Of a DNA stretch of 64,000 nucleotides, positions 62,869-64,000 are shown piece by piece. The stretch lies in assembly GCA_020638465.1 (NCBI GenBank), contig JACKIM010000002.1:992001-1056000 (forward strand). Reading direction: 5' to 3'. Position numbers and translations under genes: made by a program. Numbering within the stretch: the stretch's first letter is position 1; each line of letters starts with the position of its first letter. Source of the stretch: Geminicoccaceae bacterium. GTDB lineage: Bacteria; Pseudomonadota; Alphaproteobacteria; Geminicoccales; Geminicoccaceae. Under the pieces are notes generated by a model. It saw nothing but the letters and a program-made list of their open reading frames with translations. It was not told the origin of the DNA and searched no databases.

Positions 62869-63717
62869 TCACTCGGCAGCCAGCGGCACCCCGGCATCGA
62901 GCGTGTAATCGCGGTCATGCTTCAGCGCCGGCACCATCCTGCGCGCCTCGGCGACCTTCGCCAGATCGAGTTCTGCCGAGATGACACCCGGTTCCGGTCC
63001 CGCATCCGCCAGCACCTCTCCCCACGGGGCGACGATCAGCGAATGACCGTAGCGCTGCAGCTTGCCCTCGTCATCCTCGCCGCACTGGCCGTTGGCCAGC
63101 ACGAAGCAGCCGGTCTCGATGGCCCGTGAACGGGCCAGCACATGCCAGTGTGCGCTGCCCGTCTTGCGCGTGAACGCTGCCGGAATGGTCAGGATATGGG
63201 CACCAGCCTTCGCCAGGGTCCTGTACAGTCCGGGAAAGCGGATATCGTAGCAGATGGTCATGCCCACCCTCGCCTTGCCGATATCCGCCACGACTGCACG
63301 GTCGCCCGGCGACACCGCGTCGCTCTCGCGATAGCTTTCCTTGCCCGCCAGGTCGACATCGAACAGGTGGATCTTGTTGTAACGCGCGGCAATCGAACCA
63401 TCCGGCCCTATCATGAACGAGCGGTTGTTGATTCGCCCGTCCGGCGTGTCGATCGCCAGCGAGCCGCCCAGCAGCCAGACGTTGCATGCGGCCGCCAGCT
63501 CCTGCATCCGCCGCAGGACCGGATGGGAAGCCTCGTCGCGCGCGCCGAGTTCGTATCCGGTCCCCTTGCGACCGAAACACGTCCCGTATTCGGGAAAGGT
63601 GACAAGCTCGGCACCGGCGGCCGCTACCTCACCGATCCGCTCCTCAAGCCACGCCACAGTCGCCTGCTCGTCGAGCGTGGCATGATTCTGGATGCAGGCC
63701 ACTTTGATAGTCGTCAT
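62869..63717 (-). CDS. Carbon-nitrogen hydrolase, Nit1-like amidase
   Basis: The 282-residue protein has the nitrilase triad: Glu43 in FPEYG, Lys115 in RYNKIHLFD and Cys156 in ICYDIRFPGLYR. The DxRFPxLYRxL pattern and the HWHVLARSRAIETGCFV motif point to the Nit1/Nit2 branch, whose Nit1 members hydrolyse deaminated glutathione. ATG 63717 is chosen over 63813, which would add a non-family leader. It lies upstream of folD on the same strand, 145 nt away, and may be co-regulated or independent. Confidence 0.9.
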   Translation of the reverse strand: MTTIKVACIQNHATLDEQATVAWLEERIGEVAAAGAELVTFPEYGTCFGRKGTGYELGARDEASHPVLRRMQELAAACNVWLLGGSLAIDTPDGRINNRSFMIGPDGSIAARYNKIHLFDVDLAGKESYRESDAVSPGDRAVVADIGKARVGMTICYDIRFPGLYRTLAKAGAHILTIPAAFTRKTGSAHWHVLARSRAIETGCFVLANGQCGEDDEGKLQRYGHSLIVAPWGEVLADAGPEPGVISAELDLAKVAEARRMVPALKHDRDYTLDAGVPLAAE

Positions 63718-63843
63718 GTCTCTCTCCCCGGATATCGAAACCTGTAAAGAGAGGATAAGGGAAGTCTCCCCGGCGACCAAGGCCCGAAAGGCGGCTGCCC
63801 CAGCGGCGCTCACCTGGCGGGCTCCTTGCCCGCAGCTTCTGCT

Positions 63844-64000
63844 TCAGTCGGGCAGGCTGACCGCACCCTCATTGTCCAGCGGAAAGCCGGGATTCCAGGC
63901 GACCTCCCACAAATGCCCGTCGATATCCGTGAAATAGCCGCCATACCCGCCCCAGTCGAGATTTCGGGGCGTCTTGACAATGGTAGCGCCGGCAGCTTCG
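63844..64000 (-). CDS. VOC (glyoxalase/bleomycin-resistance) family protein, C-terminal fragment
   Basis: The gene runs off the window end; about 51 C-terminal residues are visible, ending at TGA 63844-63846. The pattern GGYGGYFTDIDGHLWEVAW, then NPGFPLDNEG, is typical of the last beta-strand module of VOC proteins, including the Glu metal ligand in LWEV. Substrate cannot be inferred from this part. It precedes the nitrilase gene on the same strand with about 126 nt between. Confidence 0.85.
   Translation of the reverse strand, partial: EAAGATIVKTPRNLDWGGYGGYFTDIDGHLWEVAWNPGFPLDNEGAVSLPD

Overview
The window is chromosomal DNA of a GC-rich alphaproteobacterium, probably a Rhodospirillales-like lineage. 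The evidence is a class I lysyl-tRNA synthetase, an uninterrupted nuoA-N operon followed by birA, and the cluster DUF4164 / zapA / 6S RNA / 5-formyl-THF cyclo-ligase next to divergent tkt-gap. A heterotetrameric sarcosine oxidase operon is also present. Placement below class level is inference. I see no insertion sequence, prophage, CRISPR array or rRNA; most of the window is dense housekeeping DNA.

Layout. Positions 1-5.4 kb hold the tail of a GspF/PilC-type gene, an AlkB-like dioxygenase, and (minus strand) alaS-phaZ-FGE. From 5.6 to 11.9 kb there is a minus-strand EAL phosphodiesterase and then plus-strand lysK, rsmB and purH. From 12 to 16.5 kb come a short intergenic region with two candidate small ORFs, an SCP-x-type thiolase, gnd, gntK and a pirin. 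From 16.6 to 24 kb lies the least understood part. It has an OmpA-like protein, a small secreted protein behind a perfect 16-bp hairpin, a BON/DUF4384-like lipoprotein, recX, glmM, and a second lipoprotein with a degenerate protease-like C-terminus driven by a near-consensus promoter.

From 24 to 29 kb there are a DUF423 membrane protein, a Rhizobium etli-type asparaginase, rnhB, a betainyl-CoA-thioesterase-like protein, a GMC oxidoreductase and an unknown protein. From 29 to 41 kb come mutS, glnS, typA, a YmdB-type phosphoesterase, 5-formyl-THF cyclo-ligase, 6S RNA, zapA, a DUF4164 protein, tkt, gap, and tRNA-Asp between two intrinsic terminators.

From 41.4 to 56.7 kb the complete complex I operon nuoABCDEFGHIJKLMN runs into birA and an Fe-S uracil-DNA-glycosylase-like gene. 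From 56.8 to 62.7 kb the minus strand carries folD-soxBDAG, which couples sarcosine demethylation to tetrahydrofolate one-carbon chemistry. The window ends with a Nit1-like amidohydrolase and a truncated VOC-family gene.

Genes cooperate in central metabolism: gntK and gnd for gluconate, tkt and gap for pentose phosphates and glycolysis, complex I for respiration. A second theme is one-carbon and methylamine chemistry (sox, folD, formyl-THF cyclo-ligase, purH, and possibly the betainyl-CoA thioesterase). No clearly new biological system is proven. The best candidates for new biology are the exported-protein cluster at 16.6-24 kb with its regulatory palindromes, and several small ORFs. Start codons were chosen by family N-termini, Shine-Dalgarno-like sites and overlaps; many starts here are GTG or TTG.
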